Shown here: positions 39,105 through 48,853 of the stretch, piece after piece
Position numbering within the stretch: position 1 is the stretch's first letter
How the letters are laid out: every line of letters begins with the position of its first letter
Position numbers and translations under genes: made by a program
Origin: RGEC01 sp964475595
GTDB lineage: Bacteria; Bacteroidota; Bacteroidia; NS11-12g; UBA955
Length of the DNA stretch: 64,000 bases
Reading direction: 5' to 3'
Assembly: GCA_964475595.1 (NCBI GenBank)
Contig: CAYYXG010000005.1
Location: 1-64,000 of the forward strand
Notes under the pieces: generated by a model
Told to the model about the DNA's origin: nothing
Seen by the model: only the letters and a program-made list of their open reading frames with translations
Database searches by the model: none

Positions 39105-41399
39105 CTATCGCAGCGTCCAGACTGCCTGCAACTGCACACTTCTGGGAGGCCTGATATCACTGGGCCTTCCCACATATTCGCGGTTTAAAACATTGTTTAC
39201 CTGCAGGCTAATCCTCCAGTGCTGATTGGGTTTAAACGCCAGACGCCAATCAAAAATATGGGCTACACCGGCATTGTTCATAGATGCCTGTATACCGGTT
39301 ATAAATATAGGCAAAATACCCCGTGTAAACGCACCATCAATATTGGTCATGCGGCTATTGTATCGATAACTGATGCCCGATTCCCATTTCTTAAATGAAC
39401 ACTGCACATCCACCCGGGCGAGATGCTGATAGCGATATTTCATGAGGTTATTGCTGTCATTGCGGGTATTGATAAAATTTAAAAACAGTCCTGCACTGTC
39501 GCGGGCATACACATATTCGGGGTTTACCACCTGTGGTTGGGTGTAAGTGTAACCACCTATTATCTGCCATTGGGTTTTCCCGATTTTACCGTCACCCACG
39601 GTTTCAAACTCTATCCCTCGGATTTTGCCTGTGCCCACATTAACGCTTTTAAATCCGGGCAGGGTATTTGGATCCCACTGTCCGAAAGAAAATTCCATCA
39701 TGTTATTCAATTCCATTTGAAACACACTTAGATCGGCAAAGCCACGGAACTTTCGAATTTTATACCCTTGTTTAATGCCTAGTTCAGCGTTATTGCCGGA
39801 TTCCGGCTGAAGATTAGGATTGGAATAAACGGTTAGCGGCCCCACTGATGTGGTTACAAACAATTCTGCCATGCTGGGAAAACGAAAACCTTGTCCGGTA
39901 CTGGCACGCAAAAAAGTAGCCCTTCCCGCAGCATAGTTAACCCCAGCCCTGAAAACGGGCTTGGTATATACATTTTCATTAACGGCATACGTTTCATAAC
40001 GTCCACCTCCTGATAGATTCCAGCGTCCTTTTTTATATTCTGTTTGAAAAAATGCGGCCTGGTTTGCTGCCGTTTGGTAGCCTCCAAACAACGGCGAGCG
40101 GGTTTCAGCTTGCATGCCCGCAGCACCCAGGGTAATGTTGAAATGACGAATGGCTTTATTGAATCGATATTCTCCGTAAAACAGGTTGCTGCCGTTGCTT
40201 TGGTCGGATCCCGCATTATTTGCAGTGGCATTATTGTCTATGGCAAGATAGCGCCCCTGGAATTTATGGGTTGCTTTTTCCCTTTTCCATTCGGCGAATG
40301 GATCTACATGAATTCTAAAGCCTTTATTGTAATTGTAGCCATCCTGAAAGGTTTCATAACCGCGATTATAGCTTTTCCAAAGCAAAAACGAACCACTATT
40401 GGATTGCTGAATTCCGGTGTTTACGCCATAATTCAAACCGTTAATTTTTGCCGATGTATGCTTTAAGCGAATACCCATCCTGCCCCTGTGGTTGTATTCG
40501 TGCTTTCTGTAACCTTGATCATAAAGCGCATTCCACTGCACCGTAATGCCGGTATTGCCCATCTTTTTTGACCAATACCCGTTAACACCATGATTGCCCC
40601 GGCGGTTTTTATTCCAGCGCAAACTATCCCTTCGGGGATAATCATATGCCCCGGCAAACAAGCTAACGCGGGCATTTTCTTGTGTTTCCGGCTCTGCACT
40701 TCTCAGGTTAATTACACCATTTAGGGCCGATGAGCCGTATAGCACACTGCCGGCACTTTTCACCACTTCCACGGATGCCAGATTCTCTACGGGCAAAAAA
40801 GCAAACTGCACCTGACCTGCATCCGGGCTAATCATGGGCAATTCATCAAGGGTTACCATCACCCTGCTGCCGGCCCCATAACTCCACCCGCTGCCATTGC
40901 GAATGTTGACCTGTCCATCACTAATATTAATCCCGGGCATCTGTTCAAGGATGTTGGCCATATCGGAAGTTATTTTGTTGTTTATCAGGTAGGGCTTCAA
41001 CACAGAAACACTCACAGCACTGCGGCTTAGGCGGCTTGGATTCTTGTCGGTGCTGATGATAAACTCATCCATAAAAACAGACTTGGGTTGCAGGGTAAGG
41101 GTTATAGAACTTCCAGAGAGCACTTCCACTGGAAAAATGGTGTCCATAGGGAGATGGTTTTTATGCACCACTCGAATTCTTCGCAAATCCTGCTCCACCA
41201 AAATGCGATCTTGTTGCATTTTGAAACTGCGAATCAGCCCCATACTGCTGTATGCGGCAAATGTGTCGGGCATTAAAACACTGCCATCTTCAGATTTTAC
41301 AATCACGGAAACCTGGGCTTGTATTTGATTTGTTAAGAGGAAAAAAAGCCCAATCAACAAAATCGAAAAAAATGGATTTTTATTGTATTTTCGTGCCAT
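39105..41399 (-). CDS. TonB-dependent outer-membrane receptor
   Basis: The ATG at 41399 gives a signal peptide with NPFFSILLIGLFFLLTNQ and QIQAQ at the cleavage site; a longer frame opens at 41504 inside the divergent gene. The 764-residue protein has a 70-residue N-terminal beta domain, a plug (about 110-230, with ANILEQMPGINI, RVMVTLDELP and VEVVKSAGSVLYGSSALNGVINL) and a 22-strand barrel ending with SVQLQAVWTL. The plug fits the vitamin B12/siderophore subtype, not a SusC type, and there is no SusD gene. The ligand is unknown. Its start is only 10-16 bases from that of the divergent T9SS protein, so the two promoters overlap coding DNA. Confidence 0.9.
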   Translation of the reverse strand: MARKYNKNPFFSILLIGLFFLLTNQIQAQVSVIVKSEDGSVLMPDTFAAYSSMGLIRSFKMQQDRILVEQDLRRIRVVHKNHLPMDTIFPVEVLSGSSITLTLQPKSVFMDEFIISTDKNPSRLSRSAVSVSVLKPYLINNKITSDMANILEQMPGINISDGQVNIRNGSGWSYGAGSRVMVTLDELPMISPDAGQVQFAFLPVENLASVEVVKSAGSVLYGSSALNGVINLRSAEPETQENARVSLFAGAYDYPRRDSLRWNKNRRGNHGVNGYWSKKMGNTGITVQWNALYDQGYRKHEYNHRGRMGIRLKHTSAKINGLNYGVNTGIQQSNSGSFLLWKSYNRGYETFQDGYNYNKGFRIHVDPFAEWKREKATHKFQGRYLAIDNNATANNAGSDQSNGSNLFYGEYRFNKAIRHFNITLGAAGMQAETRSPLFGGYQTAANQAAFFQTEYKKGRWNLSGGGRYETYAVNENVYTKPVFRAGVNYAAGRATFLRASTGQGFRFPSMAELFVTTSVGPLTVYSNPNLQPESGNNAELGIKQGYKIRKFRGFADLSVFQMELNNMMEFSFGQWDPNTLPGFKSVNVGTGKIRGIEFETVGDGKIGKTQWQIIGGYTYTQPQVVNPEYVYARDSAGLFLNFINTRNDSNNLMKYRYQHLARVDVQCSFKKWESGISYRYNSRMTNIDGAFTRGILPIFITGIQASMNNAGVAHIFDWRLAFKPNQHWRISLQVNNVLNREYVGRPSDIRPPRSVQLQAVWTLR

Positions 41400-41409
41400 T
41401 AACAATGCA

Positions 41410-42120
41410 ATGATAATGGTTAAAAATATCTTTTTTACAACGCTACTGTTTTTCACCGGTTCGTTGTTTTCACAGACTTGTGTGCCGGATAAAAGTCTGA
41501 CCAAATCAGGGTTTTTACCTGCTGTTCTTCCACCTGCTGTGGTAAATACACCCTACAATGAAGGCGTATCTGTGCTCACTTTTAGGGATACCTATGCCAT
41601 CGTTTTAGGCTCCCAGGTGTCAGTCAAGGTAGATTCTATTAAAGTTTTACGCATTGGAGGATTACCTGCCGGAATAAACTACAAGTGCCAGCATCCGCGT
41701 TGTGTGTTTCTTTGGGACACCGTTCGCTGCATCAGTTTTTATGGTACTGCCACCCAGGAAGGTTCTTATCCGTTGAAAATTTATATTAGAGCATTTGCCA
41801 AACTCGGCGGATTTACTCCCACCACCCAAAACGATTCTATCAGTTCATACGTGCTGGAGGTAGTCAATAGCACAGCTTCGATAAGGAACGGGGCTTCCCC
41901 ATCGGTTCGCATTGCTCCGAACCCAGCCAGCGATGTAATTACCATTCAGGATATTCAAAGAAATGCCGGTTGGTACATTACCGATATTTCCGGCAGATAC
42001 ATTTATTGCCCCGTTATTGCAACATCTGATTTTTCACGGACTATTTCGGTAAAAAACCTAAAAGCAGGCCTATATATCGTTACCGACGGTAGGCGAAAAG
42101 AAAAATTGCTGGTTCCCTGA
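41410..42120 (+). CDS. Small T9SS-secreted protein
   Basis: A protein of 236 residues (or 234 if the next ATG at 41416 is used) with a signal peptide (VKNIFFTTLLFFTGSLFSQ) and an N-terminal region with LPAVLPPAVVNTPYNEGVSV, a putative-Ig-like opening, then SVKVDSIKVLRIGGLPAGINY. The last 75 residues (about VRIAPNPASDVITI to KEKLLVP) are a T9SS type A sorting domain. The putative-Ig domain occurs in many surface proteins of this phylum. TATTTTCG (41386-41393), one base off the promoter box, is upstream and overlaps the start of the TonB receptor gene. The link with that receptor, through a shared control region, is an inference. Confidence 0.8.
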   Translation: MIMVKNIFFTTLLFFTGSLFSQTCVPDKSLTKSGFLPAVLPPAVVNTPYNEGVSVLTFRDTYAIVLGSQVSVKVDSIKVLRIGGLPAGINYKCQHPRCVFLWDTVRCISFYGTATQEGSYPLKIYIRAFAKLGGFTPTTQNDSISSYVLEVVNSTASIRNGASPSVRIAPNPASDVITIQDIQRNAGWYITDISGRYIYCPVIATSDFSRTISVKNLKAGLYIVTDGRRKEKLLVP

Positions 42121-42123
42121 TCA

Positions 42124-42552
42124 ATGAAACCTTTATTGATAGCCATTCCGCGGAAAAAAGCAGAGCTTCCGCAGATGATTGTGGCCGGTTTCCTTTGTTT
42201 TGTGATATGGTCCATTCATTATGCCATTTTTGGAATGCTGGGTGGTTTAATTTCACTCTTCATTGCCCTACTGACTGTGTTTTTTCTATACAAAAAACTG
42301 AGAGGTGATTATTTTGTAAAGGTGGATGAAAATGGAATTTCATGGCGTCAGAGCCTTGTTTCAAGGTATATTTTTATTCCGTGGAACTACATGATGCGTG
42401 TAGATTATCTGGTATATGAAATTAATTTTCAGATTAAAGAAAGCAGACAAGTGGTGAGTTTTGCCACCAGCGGACTGGAGGATGAACAGACTGAGGCCCT
42501 GAAGCAGTATATTTCGGATACCGTAAAGCGGATCAAGGAATCTCCGCAGTAA
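42124..42552 (+). CDS. Hypothetical small membrane protein
   Basis: A 142-residue protein. Two adjacent hydrophobic helices (about 20-60, with FVIWSIHYAIFGMLGGLISLFIALLT shape) are followed by a soluble beta-rich domain (FVKVDENGISWRQ, YIFIPWNYMMRVDY, QVVSFATSGL) that resembles a bacterial PH-like domain of the YdbS type, where a membrane hairpin precedes a PH fold. The name is uncertain. The gene starts 3 bases after the T9SS protein stop, so it is probably co-transcribed, and ends 18 bases before the TyrRS start. Confidence 0.6.
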   Translation: MKPLLIAIPRKKAELPQMIVAGFLCFVIWSIHYAIFGMLGGLISLFIALLTVFFLYKKLRGDYFVKVDENGISWRQSLVSRYIFIPWNYMMRVDYLVYEINFQIKESRQVVSFATSGLEDEQTEALKQYISDTVKRIKESPQ

Positions 42553-42570
42553 TTATTGTATTTTCGCAGC

Positions 42571-43869
42571 ATGTCTTTCAGGCCCCACTTTGATTTTGTG
42601 GAAGAGTTGCGCTGGCGTGGCCTCTTGCATGATGCCATGCCCGGAACACAGGATTTGCTAAACAGCGAACGGGTAACTGGATATTGTGGTTTTGACCCAA
42701 CAGCCGATTCCCTTCATATTGGAAATCTTGTTCCCATAACCCTATTGATTTTACTGCAAAAAGCAGGGCATAAGCCCATTGCCCTTGTAGGAGGTGCAAC
42801 AGGCATGGTGGGTGATCCCAGCGGCAAAAGCGATGAAAGAAAACTGCTGGATCTGACTCAAATTGAACACAATCTGACCTGCCAGAAACAACAGCTGATG
42901 AAGTTTTTGGATTTTGAAAACGGTGAAAATCGCGCAGAAATGGTCAACAACCATGATTGGTTTGGCAAGTTTGGGTTTCTGGAATTTATACGTGACGTAG
43001 GAAAACACATCACCGTCAATTACATGATGGGCAAAGACAGTGTGAGAAACCGGCTGGAGGGCGGCGGTATGTCCTTCACGGAGTTTTCCTATCAGTTGGT
43101 GCAGGGTTACGATTTCTACCATCTTTTTACCCAAAAAAGTTGTAAACTACAACTTGGAGGTAGTGACCAATGGGGCAATATCACTACAGGCACTGAGCTC
43201 ATCCGACGCAAAACCGGGGGTGAGGCGTTTGCGATTACCGCTCCCCTAATTACCAAAAGCGATGGCACCAAATTTGGCAAAAGTGAGGGGGGGAATGTAT
43301 GGCTGGACAGAAATAAAACATCGCCCTATCGGTTCTATCAGTTTTGGCTGAACGTGGCTGATGAGGATGCTGTGCGGTTTATCAAGATTTACTCCCTGAA
43401 AAGCCGGAATGAAATAGAAAAACTGATTGCAGCGCACACAGGTCAGGAGCATTTGCGCACATTGCAAAAAGCACTGGCAGAAGAAATGACCGAAAGGGTG
43501 CACTCCGCTAAAGATCTTTCGCTGTCCATCAGAGCCACCCATGTGTTTTTTGGAGGTGGTACCCGGGAGGATTTGCTGGCGCTGGATGCAGAAACGCTAA
43601 ACAGCAGTCTGGATGGCATGGAGAAATTTACGGTAGATAGCAACCTGATAGCGGAGGGTGTTTCTGTGTTGGATTTGATGTCTCAACACACCCAAATTTT
43701 TCCCAGCAAGGGTGAGGCACGTAAAATGATGCAGGCCCAGGCAGTTTCAGTGAATAAGGAAAAATTTACCGACATCAACGGCAGTATTGACAGCAGTTAC
43801 CTATTGCATGGAAAATATCTGCTGATACAAAAGGGTAAAAAGAACTACTTTGTAATAGAGGCAGTTTAA
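42571..43869 (+). CDS. tyrS: Tyrosyl-tRNA synthetase
   Basis: A 432-residue class I synthetase of the bacterial TyrRS type. The HIGH motif appears as SLHIGN (about residues 45-50), the tyrosine-binding and tRNA parts include QLGGSDQWGN, and KMSKS is KFGKS (in TKFGKSEGG, about 232-240). The C-terminal 70 residues form an S4 domain (FPSKGEARKMMQAQAVSVN) that binds the tRNA long arm. The ATG at 42571 follows TATTTTCG (42559-42566), a one-mismatch promoter box, by 4 bases; an upstream in-frame start at 42556 would put the box inside the gene. The stop overlaps the end of the convergent Wzz-like gene by 4 bases. Confidence 0.96.
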   Translation: MSFRPHFDFVEELRWRGLLHDAMPGTQDLLNSERVTGYCGFDPTADSLHIGNLVPITLLILLQKAGHKPIALVGGATGMVGDPSGKSDERKLLDLTQIEHNLTCQKQQLMKFLDFENGENRAEMVNNHDWFGKFGFLEFIRDVGKHITVNYMMGKDSVRNRLEGGGMSFTEFSYQLVQGYDFYHLFTQKSCKLQLGGSDQWGNITTGTELIRRKTGGEAFAITAPLITKSDGTKFGKSEGGNVWLDRNKTSPYRFYQFWLNVADEDAVRFIKIYSLKSRNEIEKLIAAHTGQEHLRTLQKALAEEMTERVHSAKDLSLSIRATHVFFGGGTREDLLALDAETLNSSLDGMEKFTVDSNLIAEGVSVLDLMSQHTQIFPSKGEARKMMQAQAVSVNKEKFTDINGSIDSSYLLHGKYLLIQKGKKNYFVIEAV

Positions 43870-44906
43870 GCATTCATTTTGCGAAATGCCTGCTTTTGCT
43901 TCACCAGAAATTCTTTGGCCAGGTGAAATCCTACCACCATCGCTGTGCCTAAAAACAGCCCGATAATCCCAAAGATAGCGCCTTTTTTATAGGGTTCCGG
44001 ATACGTTGCTTCAAGAGGAAACCGGATATCATCCACCACCGCAATAAAGGGCCGCTTTTTCTCCAGTTCCATTTTAGCAGCATTCAAAGCCGCCAAACTT
44101 TCGCCATACTGTGCATTCAGCATATTGATATCTCGCTGAAGTTGCGTTTGAGGTACATTTGCCCGGCGCATCACGGTTCCAAATCCCTGATCCTGCATGG
44201 CAGCAGAATTATATTCCTTTCCTTGCAGTGCAGAAAGCAGAGAATCCCTGCGGCGTGTGGCGGCCCTGATAATCATATTGGCCCGATCCATGCGCTTATC
44301 TATGTAAAAATCGGAAATGGTATGAAGATGCTGCTCCAAAAAGCGCTTACAGAAAAAAGCATCGCTGTTAGAAAATGACATTACCAGCAATCCTGATTCT
44401 TTAGACATGGCCTTAAAAGTGGGTTTTATACCATTGCTATAAGACCTAAGCATCTCATCTTTACTGGGATTGTCCCCTATTTTATACTCACTTTTAAACC
44501 ACGCCGGATTGGTGGAATCAACCCCCTGTTTCTCCAGCAAATAATTGATTAGGGGCATATACCGGCCATTGGCAGAGGTGTTTCTGAGCAGAGTGTATTC
44601 GATGAGAAGATTGCTGAAGGCAAGGTCATTCATAATGGCCTTGTTGCTGGTGGGAGATTGTCCGGTTATTGCAGCCATCAAGGGATTGGCAGCCGGGGCA
44701 CCATTCAGTATCTCATCCTCCAACATGTATGTAATCTGGGCTGTAAAAAAAGGTTCGTTTTTTCGTTCGTTATACCACTTATACAATCCCAAAAGGACAC
44801 TAAAAGCCACCGGTATATACCAGCTTCTCAGCAGCTTACGCCAATACGGTTTAATCAGTTTTAAATAACTGAACAGGTTGAAGGGTTGCTTTGCCGGTGG
44901 GTTCAT
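43866..44906 (-). CDS. Wzz-like chain-length determinant / polysaccharide co-polymerase
   Basis: A 346-residue protein with the Wzz topology: an N-terminal membrane helix (about 28-48), a large periplasmic domain and a C-terminal membrane helix (about 312-335, IFGIIGLFLGTAMVVGF) preceded by a Pro-rich LEATYPEPYKKGA, the conserved element before the second helix. There is no cytoplasmic tyrosine kinase (no Walker motif), so it is Wzz rather than Wzc. It controls the length of an exported polysaccharide. The start at 44906 overlaps the stop of the upstream SLBB gene by one base, and a TAATG arrangement points to coupling. Confidence 0.82.
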   Translation of the reverse strand: MNPPAKQPFNLFSYLKLIKPYWRKLLRSWYIPVAFSVLLGLYKWYNERKNEPFFTAQITYMLEDEILNGAPAANPLMAAITGQSPTSNKAIMNDLAFSNLLIEYTLLRNTSANGRYMPLINYLLEKQGVDSTNPAWFKSEYKIGDNPSKDEMLRSYSNGIKPTFKAMSKESGLLVMSFSNSDAFFCKRFLEQHLHTISDFYIDKRMDRANMIIRAATRRRDSLLSALQGKEYNSAAMQDQGFGTVMRRANVPQTQLQRDINMLNAQYGESLAALNAAKMELEKKRPFIAVVDDIRFPLEATYPEPYKKGAIFGIIGLFLGTAMVVGFHLAKEFLVKQKQAFRKMNA

Positions 44907-47900
44907 TATCTGCCTATTGCCAATCGATAAATACCCAAAACAGACAACACCGTAGTAGCCCTCATCATGGTTTGGTTGAGGAAACCATCTACGCTGAAAC
45001 GCCTGCGCTGCTTGTAGGGTTCTTCTGTTTTCATGCGGTTGTTCACCACAATGGTACAACCCGGTTTCACTTTGGGGTACACTTTGAAAAACACATAATT
45101 TCGGGTAGCAATGCGACGCCCACCCTGATACACCACCACCACTTTCTTTTTATCGGAAGTGTTGGTGAAACCACCGCCAAAGAACTTGATATAGAACTTG
45201 GCGCGTTTGTTTCTGAGGTAGTATGCTCCAATGTCATTGGGGCTTTGTTTGTTCAGGTCGCCGGTCAGGTACACCAGGTTATCGGTGTAGGGAACATAAA
45301 TGTAATCCCCGTCCTTCATAATGTGGTTAAAACGCGACTTGCGATCACTCATGGCTTTGGGTGTTTTCAGCACAATGTCCAGGGTGTCTCCCGGGGCCGT
45401 TGTTCTGCGCAAACGGCTGCCTTTGGGGTTTGCGTTGGGGCGATAGCCGCCGGCGCGTTTAATGATGGACGCCAGTTTATCATTTTCAGATTGCAGTGCA
45501 TAATAACCGGGATAATTGATGGCACCATCAATGTAAATGAGCTTCAAAGGAACAAAATTGGGGTTTTTGCGAATAAAGACCTTATCAAATGGCTGCAACT
45601 GCATGTTTACCAGGCGATCATCAAAACTCAGGTTGCTGGTAATGGTGGTATTGAGAATCTGTGGTTTCAGAAATTGATACTTACCCTCTTTAAAAAAGAA
45701 GTTACGAACCACTTCCACCGTGGTACCTGCGGTGATAAATTCGAGCCCACCTGCCGCATCTATCAGGTTCTGAAGGGTCATGTTTTCGGCATACACATAC
45801 TCACCCTGTCGTCTAACAGGTCCATAAATGGATACCATAAAGTCGTTTTTGAGCTCACTAAGATCAAAAAGCTGCAAAACATCGTTCTTCTGAAGTATAA
45901 AATTCTCTTTGCTATCCGGGTTTTCCAGAACTTCTGCGAGGTTCACGGTTTTTAAGCTTTGGTAGCCGGATTCAAGGTCGGTATGCACCACAATGGCCCT
46001 GGATTTAAAGGTGTTGGTTTCTATACCCCCGGCCAAGTTAATGAGGTCTGTGACGCGTGTGTTTTCACTAAACCCAAAGGTGCCTCCTGCTTTTACCGGG
46101 CCGGTTACAGACAGCGTATAATTGCGCCTGAAGGCCGTTTTTGAATATACCGTGATTTCGTCTTTGGGCATGATTTCAAAATCAAACCATTCAGAGCCGG
46201 GTTTCACATCTTCGGGTTTAAATGGTATCAACCGTTTGTTAAAATTGGCATCCGTGCGCATGATAAAACCGCTTTTTTCATCGGCCTCATCATTTAATCC
46301 ACCCGCCATAAACAGCATTTCACCGAGCTTTAAACCGGCAATAAATTGTTTTTGAAAGGGCCTGCGTACTGAACCGGAGATTTTAACATCATTAAATTTC
46401 CTTAAATCAGTGAGCCGGTAAATCACAATGGTGTCGCGGTCTTCCAGTTCCAAATCGGACGATGTTCCTGGTTTTGCCAGGGCTTCTGCAGGATTAAAAC
46501 TGATGTATTTTTTTTCCAGATTCTTGGATGTCCGCACCAAAAAGCCCCTTTCTGTAAAGGCATCTGAGGTGAGTCCATTCGCATTTTTTATCATGCTGCT
46601 GATGCGCATGCCTTTTTTCACTTTGTAATGTCCGGGCACTGAAACCGCTCCCGAAATTTGCACCATAAACTGGTTGTCAACGCCAATAAATTTGATTTCT
46701 ACCGATTCACCACCGGTCATAACAAAATTCTTTTTGGCTTTAAGCAAACTGTCATAGTTCAGCGACAGCACCTCGTATTCATTGTTGCGTATGCGTTTTA
46801 ATAAAATGTCCTTCAAAAAAGCATTGGGCTGCAAGCCACCGGCAAAACGTATCAGATCTGCCATGGTTTCTCCGTTTTTCAATTCATATCGACCAGGCCT
46901 GCGTACTGCACCGCCAATATTGACAAGGTTAGCAACGGGCGCCACAATGATGTAATCGTTGTTTTGCAGAAACACATCCCGCTGATGCTTTACATCCGCA
47001 TAGTATTCATATAAGTCGAAAGAATCCCTGATTTTACCATCACGTTTGATGTAAATATTCCTTACAGAACCTATGTCTGAAGGTCCACCCATACTCACCA
47101 GCACATTAAACGCTCCGTTAGTAGCGGGAACCGTATATGTTCCGGGTGAAAACACTTCCCCAAAAATATTGACGCTTACCATTCTGGGGCGAGTAACGGT
47201 AACGGAATAAGAAGATTCCTGCCCACCAAGTCCCAAACGGGAACCAATCATTTCGCGCACTTTTTGAAGCGAAAGGCCTTTGACAAAAATTTTCTGGTAT
47301 CCTTCTATGTCAATGCTTCCAGACTGGCTCACCACGTAGGTTTTACTCCAGTATCTGTAACCCCACACCTCCAGCTGAACCTGGTCACCGGTTCCCAACA
47401 CATAATTATCGGTAACCGAAATTTCATCGGTTTTCTGGAAAAAACGAAAGCTTCCATCGCGAAAGAACTGATGGCCATATACACTTGCTGACGGAAAATT
47501 CTTTTTATTCTTGAATTTTTCCAGTTCTCTTTGTTGTTCTTCAATGATTGAACGCTCCTGCAGGGCAATCATTTTCAGGTTTTCGGTCTGAATTCTGATA
47601 ACTTCTTTTTCCTCCGGGGTTAGCAAATCGGGGTCTTTTGATTTTAAATATGCCAATTCCTGCTCCAGCTTCATGCGCTGGCTTTTGAGGTTCATTTTTT
47701 TGATTTCCAGCTCATTCTTCTTTTCCTCCGGGTCTACTTCCTCATCTTCATCTGACCCATTATCCTGATTATCTGTTTGGGAAGGTTTTGGCATTTGTGG
47801 CATGGGTTGATTCTGGGGCCTGGTAGAATCTGTGTAGCCACCATATCCGGGCATCATACCCGGCAACATTCCCGGAAACATAAACTGGGCCTGAATTGCT

Positions 47901-47950
47901 TCAAAGCCCAAAACCATAAAAAGAAACCCTATGAATATGCGCTTTTTCAC
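44906..47950 (-). CDS. Polysaccharide export protein with multiple SLBB domains (Wza-like)
   Basis: A 1014-residue outer-membrane export protein. Signal peptide (1-21, ending EAIQAQ), a Pro/Gly/Met-rich stretch, a charged coiled coil (about 68-155) and then the Poly_export domain (about 175-265; NYVLGTGDQVQLEVWGYRYW). It then holds at least six repeats of the SLBB type, each starting near 'v.i.G.v..PG.y.....' (for example VNIFGEVFSPGTYTVP, VNIGGAVRRPGRYELK, VQISGAVSVPGHYKVK, VSIYGPVRRQGEYVYA). Canonical Wza has two. A terminal hydrophobic helix ends the protein. The gene overlaps rfbA by 4 bases and the Wzz-like gene by 1, so the three form an operon. Confidence 0.88.
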   Translation of the reverse strand: MKKRIFIGFLFMVLGFEAIQAQFMFPGMLPGMMPGYGGYTDSTRPQNQPMPQMPKPSQTDNQDNGSDEDEEVDPEEKKNELEIKKMNLKSQRMKLEQELAYLKSKDPDLLTPEEKEVIRIQTENLKMIALQERSIIEEQQRELEKFKNKKNFPSASVYGHQFFRDGSFRFFQKTDEISVTDNYVLGTGDQVQLEVWGYRYWSKTYVVSQSGSIDIEGYQKIFVKGLSLQKVREMIGSRLGLGGQESSYSVTVTRPRMVSVNIFGEVFSPGTYTVPATNGAFNVLVSMGGPSDIGSVRNIYIKRDGKIRDSFDLYEYYADVKHQRDVFLQNNDYIIVAPVANLVNIGGAVRRPGRYELKNGETMADLIRFAGGLQPNAFLKDILLKRIRNNEYEVLSLNYDSLLKAKKNFVMTGGESVEIKFIGVDNQFMVQISGAVSVPGHYKVKKGMRISSMIKNANGLTSDAFTERGFLVRTSKNLEKKYISFNPAEALAKPGTSSDLELEDRDTIVIYRLTDLRKFNDVKISGSVRRPFQKQFIAGLKLGEMLFMAGGLNDEADEKSGFIMRTDANFNKRLIPFKPEDVKPGSEWFDFEIMPKDEITVYSKTAFRRNYTLSVTGPVKAGGTFGFSENTRVTDLINLAGGIETNTFKSRAIVVHTDLESGYQSLKTVNLAEVLENPDSKENFILQKNDVLQLFDLSELKNDFMVSIYGPVRRQGEYVYAENMTLQNLIDAAGGLEFITAGTTVEVVRNFFFKEGKYQFLKPQILNTTITSNLSFDDRLVNMQLQPFDKVFIRKNPNFVPLKLIYIDGAINYPGYYALQSENDKLASIIKRAGGYRPNANPKGSRLRRTTAPGDTLDIVLKTPKAMSDRKSRFNHIMKDGDYIYVPYTDNLVYLTGDLNKQSPNDIGAYYLRNKRAKFYIKFFGGGFTNTSDKKKVVVVYQGGRRIATRNYVFFKVYPKVKPGCTIVVNNRMKTEEPYKQRRRFSVDGFLNQTMMRATTVLSVLGIYRLAIGR

Positions 47951-48807
47951 TTCAACAAATTGATTAAGTAGTTGCCGTAACCGCTTTTCTGCAGAGGAGT
48001 TGCGATTTTTTCCAGTTGATTGTTGTCAATAAATCCATTTCGCCATGCCAGTTCTTCAATACAGCCAATTTTTAGACCCTGCCTTTCTTCAATTACCTGT
48101 ACAAACTGTCCGGCCTGCATAAGCGATGCAAATGTTCCGGTATCCAGCCATGCCGTTCCACGGCTAAGTACCTGCACTTTCAGCCGACCATTGGCGAGGT
48201 ACGTTCTGTTCACATCGGTGATTTCAAGTTCGCCACGGGGTGATGGTTTCAGGTTTTTGCTGATTTCAATCACTTCATTGTCATAGAAATACAATCCCGG
48301 AACGGCAAAATTGCTTTTAGGAATTTCGGGCTTCTCTTCAATAGAAAGCGCGTTCATGGCTGAGTCAAATGCTACGACGCCATATCTTTCCGGGTCGCTT
48401 ACATGGTAGGCAAACACTATACCCCCCTGAGGATTTCGGCATTGCTGCAAGGTTTCCATCAAGTCTGAACCAAAGAAAATATTGTCGCCCAAAATCAGAC
48501 AAACATTGTCATCACCAATAAATTTTTCGCCCAGAATAAAGGCCTGAGCGAGCCCTTCCGGTTTGGGCTGAACACAATATTCAAAGCGACAACCCAGCTG
48601 AGAACCATCACCAAGCAGTTTTTCAAACAGGGGTAAATCGTGGGGTGTTGAAATAATCAGCACTTCTCTGATACCGGCCATCAGCAGGGTTGAGAGCGGA
48701 TAGTACACCATGGGCTTATCATATACAGGCATAAGCTGTTTGCTCATAGCCAAGGTAAGCGGGTGTAAACGGGTGCCGGAACCTCCGGCCAGAATGATGC
48801 CTTTCAT
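47947..48807 (-). CDS. rfbA: Glucose-1-phosphate thymidylyltransferase
   Basis: A 286-residue RfbA/RmlA. The nucleotide-binding GGSGTRLHPLT, the KQLMPVYDKPMVYYPLS segment, the EKPEIPKSN motif and LDTGTFASLMQA are all diagnostic. It makes dTDP-glucose from dTTP and glucose-1-phosphate, the first step to dTDP-rhamnose and other deoxysugars. The start lies 10 bases after a perfect box TATATTTG (48818-48825, minus strand). Its stop overlaps the SLBB export gene by an ATGA, which ties sugar-nucleotide synthesis to polysaccharide export. Confidence 0.96.
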   Translation of the reverse strand: MKGIILAGGSGTRLHPLTLAMSKQLMPVYDKPMVYYPLSTLLMAGIREVLIISTPHDLPLFEKLLGDGSQLGCRFEYCVQPKPEGLAQAFILGEKFIGDDNVCLILGDNIFFGSDLMETLQQCRNPQGGIVFAYHVSDPERYGVVAFDSAMNALSIEEKPEIPKSNFAVPGLYFYDNEVIEISKNLKPSPRGELEITDVNRTYLANGRLKVQVLSRGTAWLDTGTFASLMQAGQFVQVIEERQGLKIGCIEELAWRNGFIDNNQLEKIATPLQKSGYGNYLINLLK

Positions 48808-48817
48808 GAAACGAGGG

Positions 48818-48825
48818 CAAATATA
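48818..48825 (-). promoter_or_regulatory. Bacteroidota -7 box TATATTTG
   Basis: Perfect minus-strand match 10 bases before the rfbA start. Confidence 0.6.
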
Positions 48826-48853
48826 CCGAGGGGTTGGTTGATGATAAGGGAGT

